From JAMXLG01 sp963765935 (GTDB lineage: Bacteria > Vulcanimicrobiota > Vulcanimicrobiia > Vulcanimicrobiales > Vulcanimicrobiaceae): 64,000 bases of DNA. The position numbers were made by a program, and so were the translations under genes. The notes under the pieces were generated by a model that did not search any database, was not told the DNA's origin, and worked only from the letters and a program-made list of their open reading frames with translations. Below, piece by piece: positions 1 to 8,752 of the stretch (its first letter is position 1; each line of letters opens with the position of its first letter). The DNA lies in assembly GCA_963765935.1 (NCBI GenBank), contig CAVXXX010000001.1, positions 2,003,125 through 2,067,124 on the forward strand, in the 5' to 3' direction.

Positions 1-1333
1 GCATGCGCTGCGCGATCATTAGCCGATAGATGCGGTCCGTCGCGAGATCTTCCATGTAACCGTCGAGCAAGCTCGCGCCTTTGCCCTCAAGTACGCCTTG
101 CCGGTATCGAATGACGGTGCGGACAGCCGCGCGCGTTCCATCGAGCGACGTCGTGCCGACGCCCTTTGGAGACGGACGCAGATCGGGATGCAGCGTCGTG
201 AGGTTCGGACGCTTGCCGAGTTGATTCGGATACGGGAACTGCGCGACCGCGATCGCGTTTTGATCCGGATGACCGGTCCACGCGCCATCCATCAAGCAGG
301 TCGCTTCATTCTTCTTATCGCGCTCTAGAACCGTGAGCGCGCGTTCGTTCAATTCGGAATCTTCGCGGCTTGGGTAAAGCGCCGTCATGCCGCCGATCGC
401 GAGTGCGCCATGCTTGTGCGTGATCTCGGGCAGCAACGTGCGCAGATTTTGGAAAAACGGGATGTCGATCGGTATCGTGTTGCGGTCCGGCAAGAGCCAA
501 TTCGGATCGTGCAAGTTGAAGTGAATCAAACTCGCCATGTAATCCCAGCGGCCGAGGTTCAGTCCGAGAATATAGTCCCGCAGATTGAAGAGAAACTCTT
601 CCATTTGATACGCAACGGGATGTGATTCGACGAGCGCCATCGCTTTGATGGAACCGGACTTCCAGCCCTTGGCCGCTATGACATCGTCAAAGAGCGACTT
701 CCACCATAGCGCCTCTTCGGCAAATTCCGACTTTGGAATGTAGATGCATAGCGGATGCTTCAGACGATCGTAATCGAGGCGATATGCGAGTAACGCTACG
801 TCGAAAAGCGATGCGCTTGTTAATTCTTCATCGATCACACCCGCTTGGGAAAGATGCAGCCCGCGCACGCGGTTCCAGACAACGGTGCCGCTCGGTTTGA
901 TCCCAACGGTACCGCCGCGTTTTGTGTCTTCGTACGTCAGCTCGCCGTAGAGCGCTTTGACGAGATTGTCGTGGCCGAGCATCGAGTGCTCCCACGTGTT
1001 AACCATCGAATCTTCGAGGTCGAGCATTACGCCGGGCGCGCCGGAATTGAGCATTTTGACGACGAGTTCGCCGTCGTCGGCCGGACCCGTCATTTGATTG
1101 CGTTGATCGCGACACCAGTCGGGAAGGTCGATGCGCCAATCGGTCGTGGTTGCTTCCGACTGCGGCAAATAGGCCGGAAGATCGCCGGCGTGCGCACGCG
1201 CGAGCTGAGCTGCTCGCGCGTGCGCCAAACGTTGCTGCCAAGAGGTGAACCGTTCGTGCAGCGGGAGATAGAACTCCGCAAACCCTTTCGGTAGATCCCG
1301 TTGAAGCGTGAAGTCCGCGGGAGCGACGTTCAT
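1..1333 (-). CDS. aceB: Malate synthase (class A/AceB-like), 3' end missing at window edge
   Basis: Second enzyme of the glyoxylate shunt: condenses glyoxylate with acetyl-CoA to malate. About 444 residues are present; the family is usually about 530, so roughly 85 C-terminal residues lie outside the window. Reading the minus strand gives the AceB block GLNLGRWDYMASLIH (residues 257-271), GVMLDLEDSM (101-110) and the catalytic-region block DGAWTGHPD (349-357). The ATG follows the aceA stop codon with no gap (TAG then ATG), so the two are cotranscribed and probably translationally coupled. The frame is open to the edge, so no stop codon is visible. Identification is secure from the motifs; the C-terminus cannot be judged. 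Confidence 0.93.
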   Translation of the reverse strand, partial: MNVAPADFTLQRDLPKGFAEFYLPLHERFTSWQQRLAHARAAQLARAHAGDLPAYLPQSEATTTDWRIDLPDWCRDQRNQMTGPADDGELVVKMLNSGAPGVMLDLEDSMVNTWEHSMLGHDNLVKALYGELTYEDTKRGGTVGIKPSGTVVWNRVRGLHLSQAGVIDEELTSASLFDVALLAYRLDYDRLKHPLCIYIPKSEFAEEALWWKSLFDDVIAAKGWKSGSIKAMALVESHPVAYQMEEFLFNLRDYILGLNLGRWDYMASLIHFNLHDPNWLLPDRNTIPIDIPFFQNLRTLLPEITHKHGALAIGGMTALYPSREDSELNERALTVLERDKKNEATCLMDGAWTGHPDQNAIAVAQFPYPNQLGKRPNLTTLHPDLRPSPKGVGTTSLDGTRAAVRTVIRYRQGVLEGKGASLLDGYMEDLATDRIYRLMIAQRM

Positions 1334-2644
1334 CTAGACAGTTGCTACCTCTTTCGCCTTACCGTTTTCGTAGAATTGCTCGGCCTCCGTCGAACCATGC
1401 AATGCGGTCGTCGACGATCGACCTTCGCTGATCACTTGGGCGACTTCGTCGAAATATCCGGTACCGGCTTCGCGTTGATGACGCGTCGCGGTGTACCCGT
1501 ACTGTTCGCTTGCGAACTCGGCTTGTTGGAACTCTGCGTACGCCGACATGCCGCGAGCCTTGAAGTCGCGCGCCAATTCGAAGAAGCTGAAGTTAAGCGC
1601 ATGGAAGCCCGCGAGCGTGATGAACTGGAACTTGTATCCCATTGCGTTGAGCGCTTCGCGGAACGTCGCGATCGACGCATCGTCGAGTTTCTTCTTCCAA
1701 TTGAACGACGGCGAGCAGTTGTAGGCGAGGAGTTTGCCCGGGTACTTGGCGTGAATGGCTTCGGCGAACTTGCGCGCTTCTTCGATGTTCGGCTCCGACG
1801 TTTCAACCCACAGCAGATCCGCATAGGGTGCATAGGCTAAACCGCGCGCGATGCACGTATCCAAGCCTTGCTTCGTGCGGAAGAAGCCTTCCGGCGTGCG
1901 TTCGCCGGTGATAAATTGGCGGTCAACCGGGTCGACATCGCTCGTAACGAGCGTTGCGGCGTTGGCGTCCGTGCGCGCGATGATAATAGTCGGCACGTCG
2001 AGCACATCGGCAGCGAGACGCGCCGAGATAAGATGCCGAACGGCTTGCTGCGTCGGAATCAACACTTTGCCGCCGAGGTGGCCGCATTTTTTCTCCGAGC
2101 TCAATTGGTCTTCCAAATGCACGCCTGCGGCGCCGGCTTCGATCATTGCTTTCGTCAATTCGAACACGTTGAGCGGACCGCCGAACCCGGCTTCCGCGTC
2201 CGCGACAATCGGCAGATAATTTTGGGCGCCGCCGCGGCCTTCGACCGATTCAACTTGATCGAGGCGTTGGAACGCGTTGTTGATTCGCTTCACCAAGTGC
2301 GGAACGCTGTTGACCGGATAGAGGCTCTGGTCGGGGTAGACCTGCGCCGCAACGTTTGCATCCGCTGCGACTTGCCAGCCGCTGCAGTAAATCGCTTTCA
2401 AACCAGCCTTGACGGCTTGGACGGCTTGTCCGCCGGTCATCGTTCCGAGCGCGGCCGTCGGCTCCGGCTCTTGCAGCAGTTGCCACAGCGTCCGTGCGCC
2501 CAGGCGCGCGAGCGTCTGCTCGACGACAACGCTCCCCTGGAGTTTCACGACATCCTGCGCGGTGTAACGCCGTTCGATGCCGTTCCAGCGTGAATCGTTG
2601 CTCCACCGTTTGGTCAGGGCCGCTGCGCGCTCGTTCGTACTCAC
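1334..2644 (-). CDS. aceA: Isocitrate lyase
   Basis: Cleaves isocitrate to glyoxylate and succinate; with the adjacent malate synthase it forms a complete glyoxylate shunt for growth on acetate or fatty acids. The protein is about 436 residues, the normal bacterial length, and carries the isocitrate lyase signature KKCGHLGGKV at about residues 185-194, with the metal-site region VADAEAGFGG before it. I chose the GTG at 2644 because GGAGGG (2653-2658) lies 8 bases upstream; an in-frame ATG at 2662 would place that site inside the coding region. A TTGACA/TATACA promoter lies about 107 bases upstream, followed by a leader with four similar repeats that may be operators. Confidence 0.95.
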   Translation of the reverse strand: MSTNERAAALTKRWSNDSRWNGIERRYTAQDVVKLQGSVVVEQTLARLGARTLWQLLQEPEPTAALGTMTGGQAVQAVKAGLKAIYCSGWQVAADANVAAQVYPDQSLYPVNSVPHLVKRINNAFQRLDQVESVEGRGGAQNYLPIVADAEAGFGGPLNVFELTKAMIEAGAAGVHLEDQLSSEKKCGHLGGKVLIPTQQAVRHLISARLAADVLDVPTIIIARTDANAATLVTSDVDPVDRQFITGERTPEGFFRTKQGLDTCIARGLAYAPYADLLWVETSEPNIEEARKFAEAIHAKYPGKLLAYNCSPSFNWKKKLDDASIATFREALNAMGYKFQFITLAGFHALNFSFFELARDFKARGMSAYAEFQQAEFASEQYGYTATRHQREAGTGYFDEVAQVISEGRSSTTALHGSTEAEQFYENGKAKEVATV

Positions 2645-2676
2645 GAAATCATCCCTCCACAAAGTGATAGCGAAAA

Positions 2677-2742
2677 ATTGGACCGAACAATCTGCTTATT
2701 GGACCGGTGCAATTGGATGGTTTGCACAAGAACGTTGGACTG
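2677..2742 (-). repeat. Four ATTGGACCG-like direct repeats in the aceA leader
   Basis: On the plus strand ATTGGACCG occurs exactly at 2677-2685 and 2698-2706, 21 bp apart (two helical turns). Related copies are ATTGGATGG (2712-2720) and GTTGGACTG (2734-2742). All lie between the predicted transcription start and the aceA start codon, where a bound repressor or an RNA element could control the glyoxylate operon. No known regulator site is recognised. Confidence 0.5.
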
Positions 2743-2750
2743 CTATACCC

Positions 2751-2779
2751 TGTATATACAACGGGCAAACATATGTCAA
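2751..2779 (-). promoter_or_regulatory. Sigma70-type promoter of aceA-aceB
   Basis: Minus strand: a perfect -35 TTGACA (2774-2779), a 17-base spacer and -10 TATACA (2751-2756). Transcription should begin near 2744, giving a leader of about 100 bases before the GTG of aceA. The promoter overlaps the last codons of the upstream acetyltransferase gene. Confidence 0.75.
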
Positions 2780-3345
2780 TACCGACTATTGATAAATTGA
2801 TTGGTCCAGTTTTCGTTGATCAGCGCGACGCGAATGGTATCGCGCCAGGCGCCGTCGATGAAGAGATAGTCGCGGGCATAGCCTTCCACAGTGAACCCGA
2901 GCTTGCGCAAGACACGTCCGCTTCCGGTATTGTGCGGATAGTATCCGGTTTCAAGACGATGCAGATTCAATTCGTCAAATGCAAACCGGACGACGGCACG
3001 AGCTGCTTCGGTTGCAAAACCGTTCCCTTGCCGTCGATAATCCACTGAGTACGCGAGCGTTGCGTCGTACCGCACGCCTCGGAAAACGTGGAGCAAGTGA
3101 ACGAGCGCGACGATCTCGTCTCCGTCGCGTTCGAATACGGCGAACGTAAACGCCCGTTCATCGGCGGCAAAGCCTTCGGCTTGCGCGATGTCGTCTGCGA
3201 CTGATTCACGGGTGTACTCCTCGCGAACCGGCTCATAGGGTTTAAGGTGCTCGCGATTGCGCACGTGATACGCGCGCAAAGCATCGACGTGGGCGTACGC
3301 GAGCGGCTCTAGCCTGAGCCGCTCGGTCGTCAACGTGCGAGCCAT
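2776..3345 (-). CDS. GNAT-family N-acetyltransferase (RimJ/RimL-like)
   Basis: A 189-residue GNAT protein that transfers acetyl from acetyl-CoA to an amine, in this subfamily often a protein N-terminus. The acetyl-CoA loop is seen as RRQGNGFATEAARAVVRFAF (about residues 103-122), followed by the RimJ/L-typical stretch NTGSGRVLRKLGFTVEGYAR (about 138-157). The ATG lies one base past the stop codon of the tricorn gene, so the two are probably cotranscribed. Its 3' end carries the -35 element of the aceA promoter. The true substrate cannot be told from sequence; small-molecule resistance acetylases share this fold. Confidence 0.8.
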   Translation of the reverse strand: MARTLTTERLRLEPLAYAHVDALRAYHVRNREHLKPYEPVREEYTRESVADDIAQAEGFAADERAFTFAVFERDGDEIVALVHLLHVFRGVRYDATLAYSVDYRRQGNGFATEAARAVVRFAFDELNLHRLETGYYPHNTGSGRVLRKLGFTVEGYARDYLFIDGAWRDTIRVALINENWTNQFINSRY

Positions 3346-3346
3346 G

Positions 3347-6300
3347 CTATGTCAAGGTCGGCAACGGTAGCGATGGACGCGTTGTGAGATCCGGCCGAAG
3401 TTCGGTTGCGTTTTCGAATGCGCGGTCCATGAGACGCAGCGCGAAGTCGAGTTGCGGGTCGCGTCCTTCGCGATAGTCTTGGGGCGCGAAATCCACGTCG
3501 TAGTCGGGATCGGTGCCATAGTTTTCTACGCCCCATCCGACGTCTGAGAACCAGAACGAATATTCCGGCTGCGTCGTCAGCGTACCATCCACCAAATGAT
3601 GATACGGCTCGATGCCGATGACGCCGCCCCACGTGCGTTTACCGACGAGCGGCCCGAGTTTGTAGAGCTTGAAGCAGTGACTGAAGATGTCGCCATCCGA
3701 ACCCGCAAACTGATTCGTGAGCGCGATCATCGGACCGCGCACGGATTCGGGCGGATACGGAACGGCGGCGCCGTAACGTGGAACGTCATAACCGACGCGT
3801 CTGCGCGCGAGCTTCTCGAGCAACAGCGGCGAGACGTGGCCGCCGCGATTGTAACGCACGTCGACAACCAATCCTCGACGATCGAATTCGCTCAAATATC
3901 CGCGATGGAATTCTGCAAAACCCCACGGTCCCATATCGGGAATGTGCACGTATCCGACGCGTCCGCCGGTTTTCTCGTGCACGTATCGGCGGTTGGCTTC
4001 GACCCATGCGCGATATCGCAACGGCGCCTCCGATGCAAGCGCTTTCACGAGTAGGGTCCGCTCTTCGTCTTTGCGCGTGCGGATCGTGACGGATACGTCT
4101 TTGCCGGCGGAATTCACGAGCAGTTGGTCCGGCATCATCTCTTGCGTCAAGCGACGGCCGCCGATTGCGACGAGCAGATCACCTTCGCGAATGTCGAGCC
4201 CCGGTTCTGCCAGCGGCGAATCGCTTTCGCGATTCCACGAGTCGCCGCGGTAGATGCGTTGGATTCGATATCCCTTGCGTTCGATGTCCCACGCAAGTTC
4301 CGTGCCGAGAAAACCGCGTTGGTACTGCGGCGGAACGCGATAATCGCCGCCGTATTCATACGCATGTGACGTGCCGAGTTCGCCCTGCATTTCCCAAATG
4401 AGGTCAGAGAGTTCGGTACGCGTACGTACGCGCGGGAGCACCGCTTGGTAGCGATCGTAGACGCGATCCCAATCGATATCGCTCATGTCTTCGACCCAGA
4501 ATTGTTCCGTTTGCAGGCGCCACGCTTCGCGATACATCTGCGCCCACTCGTCGCGCGGTACGATTTCGACGCTCGCGCGATCGAGGTCTAGCCAGCCGCT
4601 CTTTCGTCCCGCTTCGCTCGACGGCTTCTCCGGTTCTTCGTCGGGGAGATCGTTTGTCGCATCGATCGCGCGCAAACGTTCCTGCGAGCGATAGATCAAG
4701 GTATGGCTATCGGCACCGATGCGAAATTCATGGACGTCATTCGCGATCGTCGCTTGACGAAGCTGTTCGAAATCGTAGGCGAGCAGCGTGCCGAGCGTGT
4801 CTTCATCTTCGTCCTCTCGCCCTGCCGGTTTAATGCCTTGCACCGGGAAGCGCGTGTAAAAGACGCGCCCCTTGATCGCGCCGATCTGTTCGTACTCGCC
4901 CTCCTCGACGGGAAATCCGAGCACGCGTCCTTGAATGCCGTCGAAGTCGATCTCGATGCGAAGATCTTCTGTCTTACCGTTCTTTTTTTCGTTCTCGTGT
5001 TCGTGTTCGTGATCGTGATTGCGATGCACCGGACGCGGCTCGGGCACGAATGGCGAAGGAACGTCGCTGCGCAACGTTACGACAAACGGGCGTTGCGCTT
5101 GCGGGAAGCTGAGATCGAACTGCAACGCATCGTACACCGGATTGAAGTCGCGCGTCGAGATGAAGTAGAGGTATTTGCCCTCCGGATCCCAAGCCGGCGA
5201 ATGATCGACACGCAACGGCGACGTGATGTCGTTGACTTTGCCCGATTTCACCTTCGCAATGCGAACGATCGACGTGCCGTACACCGGCCACCACGAGTAC
5301 GCGATATAGCGCCCGTCGGGTGAAAACGCGAGCCCGGTAACACGCCGCGCGGGACTCGTATCGATGACCCGAACGTTGCCCTCGAGATCGAGCAGACAGA
5401 GCTCATGACGATGATTCGCAAAGGCGATTGTATCGCTGACCGGAGAGACGGCGAGCTCGGTGACGCGGCCGATATCGCCGTTTGTGAGCAGTTTCGGGTC
5501 GTCCGCCAGGTCGGCGCGATACTGCGCGATTTGTTCGTATCCGTTACAATCGGTAACGCAGACAAAGCGTTTCCCGTCCTTGAGCCATTCTACCAGCCGC
5601 ACGCGCACGCGGCTGCCGCCACCGTGTTGAATGACCGCCCCTTCAAAGAGTGGCATCGTAAACGCTTGTCCGCGCGATACAAATGCGACGCGTGTCCCGT
5701 CGGGATGCGGCGCGAAATGTTCGAGCGATTCCGACGCCGCTTCAAAACGGCGCACCGTTTGCGGCTCGGCGGAGGGTGTCTCGATCGAAATTTCGTTCAC
5801 CGTGTCGCTTGCGATCTCGAGCAAATGAATCGTGCCCGCCGCGCCATACACGATGCGCATACCGTCGGTCGACGGAAAGCGCGCGTAGTATTCTGCTTCG
5901 TGCGAATGGCGCGTGATATCGGTGCCGTCGGTCGAGCACGAGTAGATGTTACCGATGCCTTCGTGATCGTCGAGGAAATAGATGCGCTCGCCGACCCACA
6001 TCGGCCAGGTGGGATTGCCGGGAAGTGCGAGGCGCTCGAATTCGAGCACGCCGTGCATCTCAACCCAAATTTCGCCTGCGGTGCCGCCGCGGTACCGCTT
6101 CCAACGAGCCGGATCGACGCCGTTGCGTCCCAACACCATGGCTCCGGACGGACCGAACGAAAATGTGCGCGCGTGTCCGACGTTGAGTTCACGTGGTTCG
6201 CCGCCGTCGCGCGCGACCGCGAACGGGCGCGTTTCGCCTTCAAACCACGAGCGCGCGTTGGCGGCGAAATAGATTTCCGAGCCATCGGAACTCCAAGCCA

Positions 6301-6574
6301 TGACTTGCGCGACCGTCGAACCGAGAAAGGTCAGACGACGCGGTTGTCCGCCGATGGACGGCATGACGTAGACTTCCGGGTTACCGTCATCGTTGGAAAC
6401 GAACGCAATCCACCGGCCGTCGGGCGAAAGCCGCGGCGTCGTGCAGGTGCCGAAACTCACGGTGAGCCGCGATGCGGTTCCGCCGGAGACGGGGACCGAC
6501 CAGAGGTCGTCCTCGCAAACGAAAACGATGCGATCGCCTGCGATCGTTGGATAGCGGTAGTAGCCTTGCGTCAT
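3347..6574 (-). CDS. Tricorn protease homologue
   Basis: A 1075-residue cytoplasmic giant peptidase that trims oligopeptides released by larger proteases. Layout matches archaeal tricorn: N-terminal beta-propellers with WD/PD40-like SPDGRWIAFVS repeats (about 1-640), a mixed C1 domain (about 670-755), a PDZ domain (about 756-850) and an S41-type catalytic C2 domain (about 860-1050). The catalytic tetrad is intact: Ser736-His737 in GELGTSHAYEY, nucleophile Ser959 with Asp960 in NQFAGSDGD, and Glu1017 in GVENYGTDPDYDV. An unusual His/Glu-rich insert lies at about 517-534 between the propellers. No signal peptide is visible. It starts 74 bp from divergent uppS, with a palindromic operator between them. 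Confidence 0.93.
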   Translation of the reverse strand: MTQGYYRYPTIAGDRIVFVCEDDLWSVPVSGGTASRLTVSFGTCTTPRLSPDGRWIAFVSNDDGNPEVYVMPSIGGQPRRLTFLGSTVAQVMAWSSDGSEIYFAANARSWFEGETRPFAVARDGGEPRELNVGHARTFSFGPSGAMVLGRNGVDPARWKRYRGGTAGEIWVEMHGVLEFERLALPGNPTWPMWVGERIYFLDDHEGIGNIYSCSTDGTDITRHSHEAEYYARFPSTDGMRIVYGAAGTIHLLEIASDTVNEISIETPSAEPQTVRRFEAASESLEHFAPHPDGTRVAFVSRGQAFTMPLFEGAVIQHGGGSRVRVRLVEWLKDGKRFVCVTDCNGYEQIAQYRADLADDPKLLTNGDIGRVTELAVSPVSDTIAFANHRHELCLLDLEGNVRVIDTSPARRVTGLAFSPDGRYIAYSWWPVYGTSIVRIAKVKSGKVNDITSPLRVDHSPAWDPEGKYLYFISTRDFNPVYDALQFDLSFPQAQRPFVVTLRSDVPSPFVPEPRPVHRNHDHEHEHENEKKNGKTEDLRIEIDFDGIQGRVLGFPVEEGEYEQIGAIKGRVFYTRFPVQGIKPAGREDEDEDTLGTLLAYDFEQLRQATIANDVHEFRIGADSHTLIYRSQERLRAIDATNDLPDEEPEKPSSEAGRKSGWLDLDRASVEIVPRDEWAQMYREAWRLQTEQFWVEDMSDIDWDRVYDRYQAVLPRVRTRTELSDLIWEMQGELGTSHAYEYGGDYRVPPQYQRGFLGTELAWDIERKGYRIQRIYRGDSWNRESDSPLAEPGLDIREGDLLVAIGGRRLTQEMMPDQLLVNSAGKDVSVTIRTRKDEERTLLVKALASEAPLRYRAWVEANRRYVHEKTGGRVGYVHIPDMGPWGFAEFHRGYLSEFDRRGLVVDVRYNRGGHVSPLLLEKLARRRVGYDVPRYGAAVPYPPESVRGPMIALTNQFAGSDGDIFSHCFKLYKLGPLVGKRTWGGVIGIEPYHHLVDGTLTTQPEYSFWFSDVGWGVENYGTDPDYDVDFAPQDYREGRDPQLDFALRLMDRAFENATELRPDLTTRPSLPLPTLT

Positions 6575-6611
6575 GACTGGGGATGGGGTTACGTCCCGGC
6601 TCAGGCGTCTC

Positions 6612-6641
6612 TTGCACGTGGCGATTACTTTGTGTTACAAA
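6612..6641 (+). promoter_or_regulatory. Predicted leaderless promoter of uppS
   Basis: TTGCAC (6612-6617), an 18-base spacer and TACAAA (6636-6641). The -10 ends 7 bases before the ATG at 6649, so transcription would start at or next to the start codon. No Shine-Dalgarno site precedes the ATG. Confidence 0.55.
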
Positions 6642-6645
6642 GTAA
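6625..6645. promoter_or_regulatory. Perfect 9-3-9 inverted repeat, operator between tricorn and uppS
   Basis: TTACTTTGT, spacer GTT, then ACAAAGTAA: perfect nine-base arms. It covers the predicted -10 element of uppS and ends 3 bases before its ATG, so a bound dimeric regulator would block uppS; it could also act on the divergent tricorn gene. The shape suits a PadR- or MarR-type winged-helix dimer, but no such gene is next to it, so the regulator is unknown. Confidence 0.65.
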
Positions 6646-6648
6646 GAC

Positions 6649-7365
6649 ATGATCAACGCCCACGCGCTCGTCAGCGTTCCACAGCACGTTGCCATCATTA
6701 TGGATGGCAATCGGCGTTGGGCAAAAGAGCGTGGCTTGCCGATTGCCGAAGGGTATCGCCGCGGTGTCAGCGCGCTGCGCGGCGCCGTGCGGGCCGCAGC
6801 ATCCGCGGGCGTCGGCCGACTGACGGTGTATGGATTCTCGACGGAAAACTGGCGGCGTGAATCGGGCGAGGTCAATTTGCTCATGCAGCTCTACGCTGCA
6901 TGCGCGCAATCAGAGAAGTCCGATCTCATCCGGCAAGGCGTGCGCGTCGAGATTATCGGCGACCTGGACGCGTTTGCATTTCCCGCCCGCTCCGCATTGC
7001 GCGATCTTGTTGAATCGACGAAAGGCGGGACGCGCATCACACTCGCGCTCGCACTCAATTACAGCGGGCGTGGCGAAATCATACGCGCCGTACAATCTAT
7101 CGCGCGCGACGTCGCTGCACGTCGCATCTCGCCGGATGCTATCGACGAATCGACACTGCGCGCGCGCATGTACGCGCCGCATGCCGCCGATCCCGATCTC
7201 TTGATTCGAACCGGCGCAGAATTCCGCGTCTCCAACTTCCTCTTGTATCAACTGGCGTACACCGAACTTTTGACGCTGCCGGTGATGTGGCCCGATTTCG
7301 ACGAAGCACAATTCACCGCAGCCGTGCGCGAATACGGCGACCGCCAACGCCGCTTCGGCGCCTAA
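6649..7365 (+). CDS. uppS: Isoprenyl transferase (undecaprenyl diphosphate synthase family)
   Basis: Cis-prenyltransferase that adds isopentenyl units to farnesyl diphosphate to make the undecaprenyl carrier lipid used for peptidoglycan and other surface polymers. At 238 residues it has the usual length. Seen are the P-loop-like IIMDGNRRWAKERG (about 16-29, with catalytic Asp), the YGFSTENW block, and the C-terminal RTGAEFRVSNFLLYQLAY region that binds diphosphate and Mg; the family usually has RTSGE where this has RTGAE. The ATG at 6649 has no Shine-Dalgarno but a -10-like box at the leaderless distance. Common partners cdsA and dxr are not nearby. Confidence 0.92.
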   Translation: MINAHALVSVPQHVAIIMDGNRRWAKERGLPIAEGYRRGVSALRGAVRAAASAGVGRLTVYGFSTENWRRESGEVNLLMQLYAACAQSEKSDLIRQGVRVEIIGDLDAFAFPARSALRDLVESTKGGTRITLALALNYSGRGEIIRAVQSIARDVAARRISPDAIDESTLRARMYAPHAADPDLLIRTGAEFRVSNFLLYQLAYTELLTLPVMWPDFDEAQFTAAVREYGDRQRRFGA

Positions 7366-7375
7366 GCTCTCCGGA

Positions 7376-8743
7376 TTATTGGTTGATGGCGGCGTCGCGG
7401 CCGGCGTAAAGTAGGCGCCCGAGCGTGCTAACCAGTGTTGCGCTATTCGTAAGCTGATCTTCGAGCGGTACGAGGGTCGGTGTCGGCGTGCGTCGTTGGA
7501 ACGGGAGAACGACGCCTTCGCGAATGAACGGCGTTGTTTCGTATCCCGCGAGCGTGCGGAAGATCAGTTCCGCGTAGAGCGCATTTGCCCAGCCGAATTC
7601 TTGACGCGTGAATTTCCAATACCCGCCGGGGTAAAAACTTTCGTGAATCAATCCTTGTTCGCTATCCGTTTCCGCGAGCGTCGTAATCAGATCTTCAACC
7701 GTCTCGCGATTGGTGTCCGTCAACGCTTCGCCGATGATGCCGAGCGGCCACACGAACCCGTACGGTGTATGGGGGCTTCCCAATCCTTCGCCGTAGCGCC
7801 CGCGAAAGTACCACGGATTGCGCGAGCTGAGCGTGAAGCGGCGCGTGTCGCGATAGACCGGGTAGTACCGCGACGACCAATCGATGTACGGAAGCGTGGT
7901 GAGGTTGGGAATATTTGCATCATCCATCACGTTGTAGCGGCCATAGCCGTCCGTTTCGTACGCATAGATCCACGTGCGGCTCGGCTCATCGAATATCACG
8001 CCGTACGTCTGAATTCCGTGCATCACGGATTGCTCCAGCGCGAGCGCTTTTTGCGCGAGCTGTTGATCGCCATACCCGGAGAGCGCGAGTTGACGAACTT
8101 CGCGTAGCGCGACGACCGCGATCATATTCTGCGGAAGGTTGAACCGGTATTGCACCGGATCGTCGGACGGACGAAACGCGCACCAAATGAGACCCGTGCT
8201 TTCATTGTAACGGTCGTCGGTGTAGGTGCGTTGCCGATACTTGTACGTGCTGCAGCGCGAATGATGCTGTTCGCAACCGAAGGTGTAGACGACCCGGCTG
8301 AGCGCAACGTGAAGGTCCGGCGTGAAAATCGAACGATCGCCCGTTTGTTCCAGGTACACGAACGCGAGCATGACGGGCCATGCAATGGAATCGACCTCCC
8401 ACTTCCGTTCCCACGCCGTGTAGTCGGCGCGGAACGCATTTGCATACGGATCGAGACTGATGGCGCGCGCGTCACGTTCGATGACGCCGGTAAACCGACG
8501 GCGTAACACCGGATATGCGGTCTGGAAACGAACGTATGGAATGGTTTGCGCGGCGGAATCGCGCAGCCACATCGCCGGAATGTCGCCGGTTTGAACGTAC
8601 GTCGTTGCATCGTCTTCCGGGAAGAAGTCGCGAAAGAGCGTATGAAAGAGCGACTCTGCCTGAATCGTACGCGAGCGTTGGCCGGTCAGCGGCACGATCA
8701 GACTCTGCGCGAGGAGTACCATCGCGAGGGTGATTTTGAGCAC
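7376..8743 (-). CDS. Secreted glycoside hydrolase family 125 (exo-alpha-1,6-mannosidase type)
   Basis: A 455-residue protein with a clear signal peptide (about residues 1-21). GH125 enzymes release terminal mannose from alpha-1,6-linked mannans or N-glycan cores. Family blocks are GDIPAMWLRDSAAQTIPY (53-70), MDDANIPNLTTLPYIDW, SRNPWYFRGRYGEGLGSPHT, and FTRQEFGWANALYAELI near the C-terminus. Being exported, it probably acts in the envelope or outside the cell. It is 9 bases downstream of the serine hydrolase gene on the same strand, so an operon is likely. The convergent uppS gene ends 10 bases away with no evident terminator. A second, cytoplasmic mannosidase (GH38) lies 26 kb away. Confidence 0.9.
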   Translation of the reverse strand: MLKITLAMVLLAQSLIVPLTGQRSRTIQAESLFHTLFRDFFPEDDATTYVQTGDIPAMWLRDSAAQTIPYVRFQTAYPVLRRRFTGVIERDARAISLDPYANAFRADYTAWERKWEVDSIAWPVMLAFVYLEQTGDRSIFTPDLHVALSRVVYTFGCEQHHSRCSTYKYRQRTYTDDRYNESTGLIWCAFRPSDDPVQYRFNLPQNMIAVVALREVRQLALSGYGDQQLAQKALALEQSVMHGIQTYGVIFDEPSRTWIYAYETDGYGRYNVMDDANIPNLTTLPYIDWSSRYYPVYRDTRRFTLSSRNPWYFRGRYGEGLGSPHTPYGFVWPLGIIGEALTDTNRETVEDLITTLAETDSEQGLIHESFYPGGYWKFTRQEFGWANALYAELIFRTLAGYETTPFIREGVVLPFQRRTPTPTLVPLEDQLTNSATLVSTLGRLLYAGRDAAINQ

Positions 8744-8752
8744 GAACGAGTC

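Noticed and set aside
5405..6652. 415-codon open frame on the plus strand
   Set aside because: Lies fully antisense to the tricorn gene, arginine-rich, no recognisable domain; typical shadow frame of GC-rich coding DNA.
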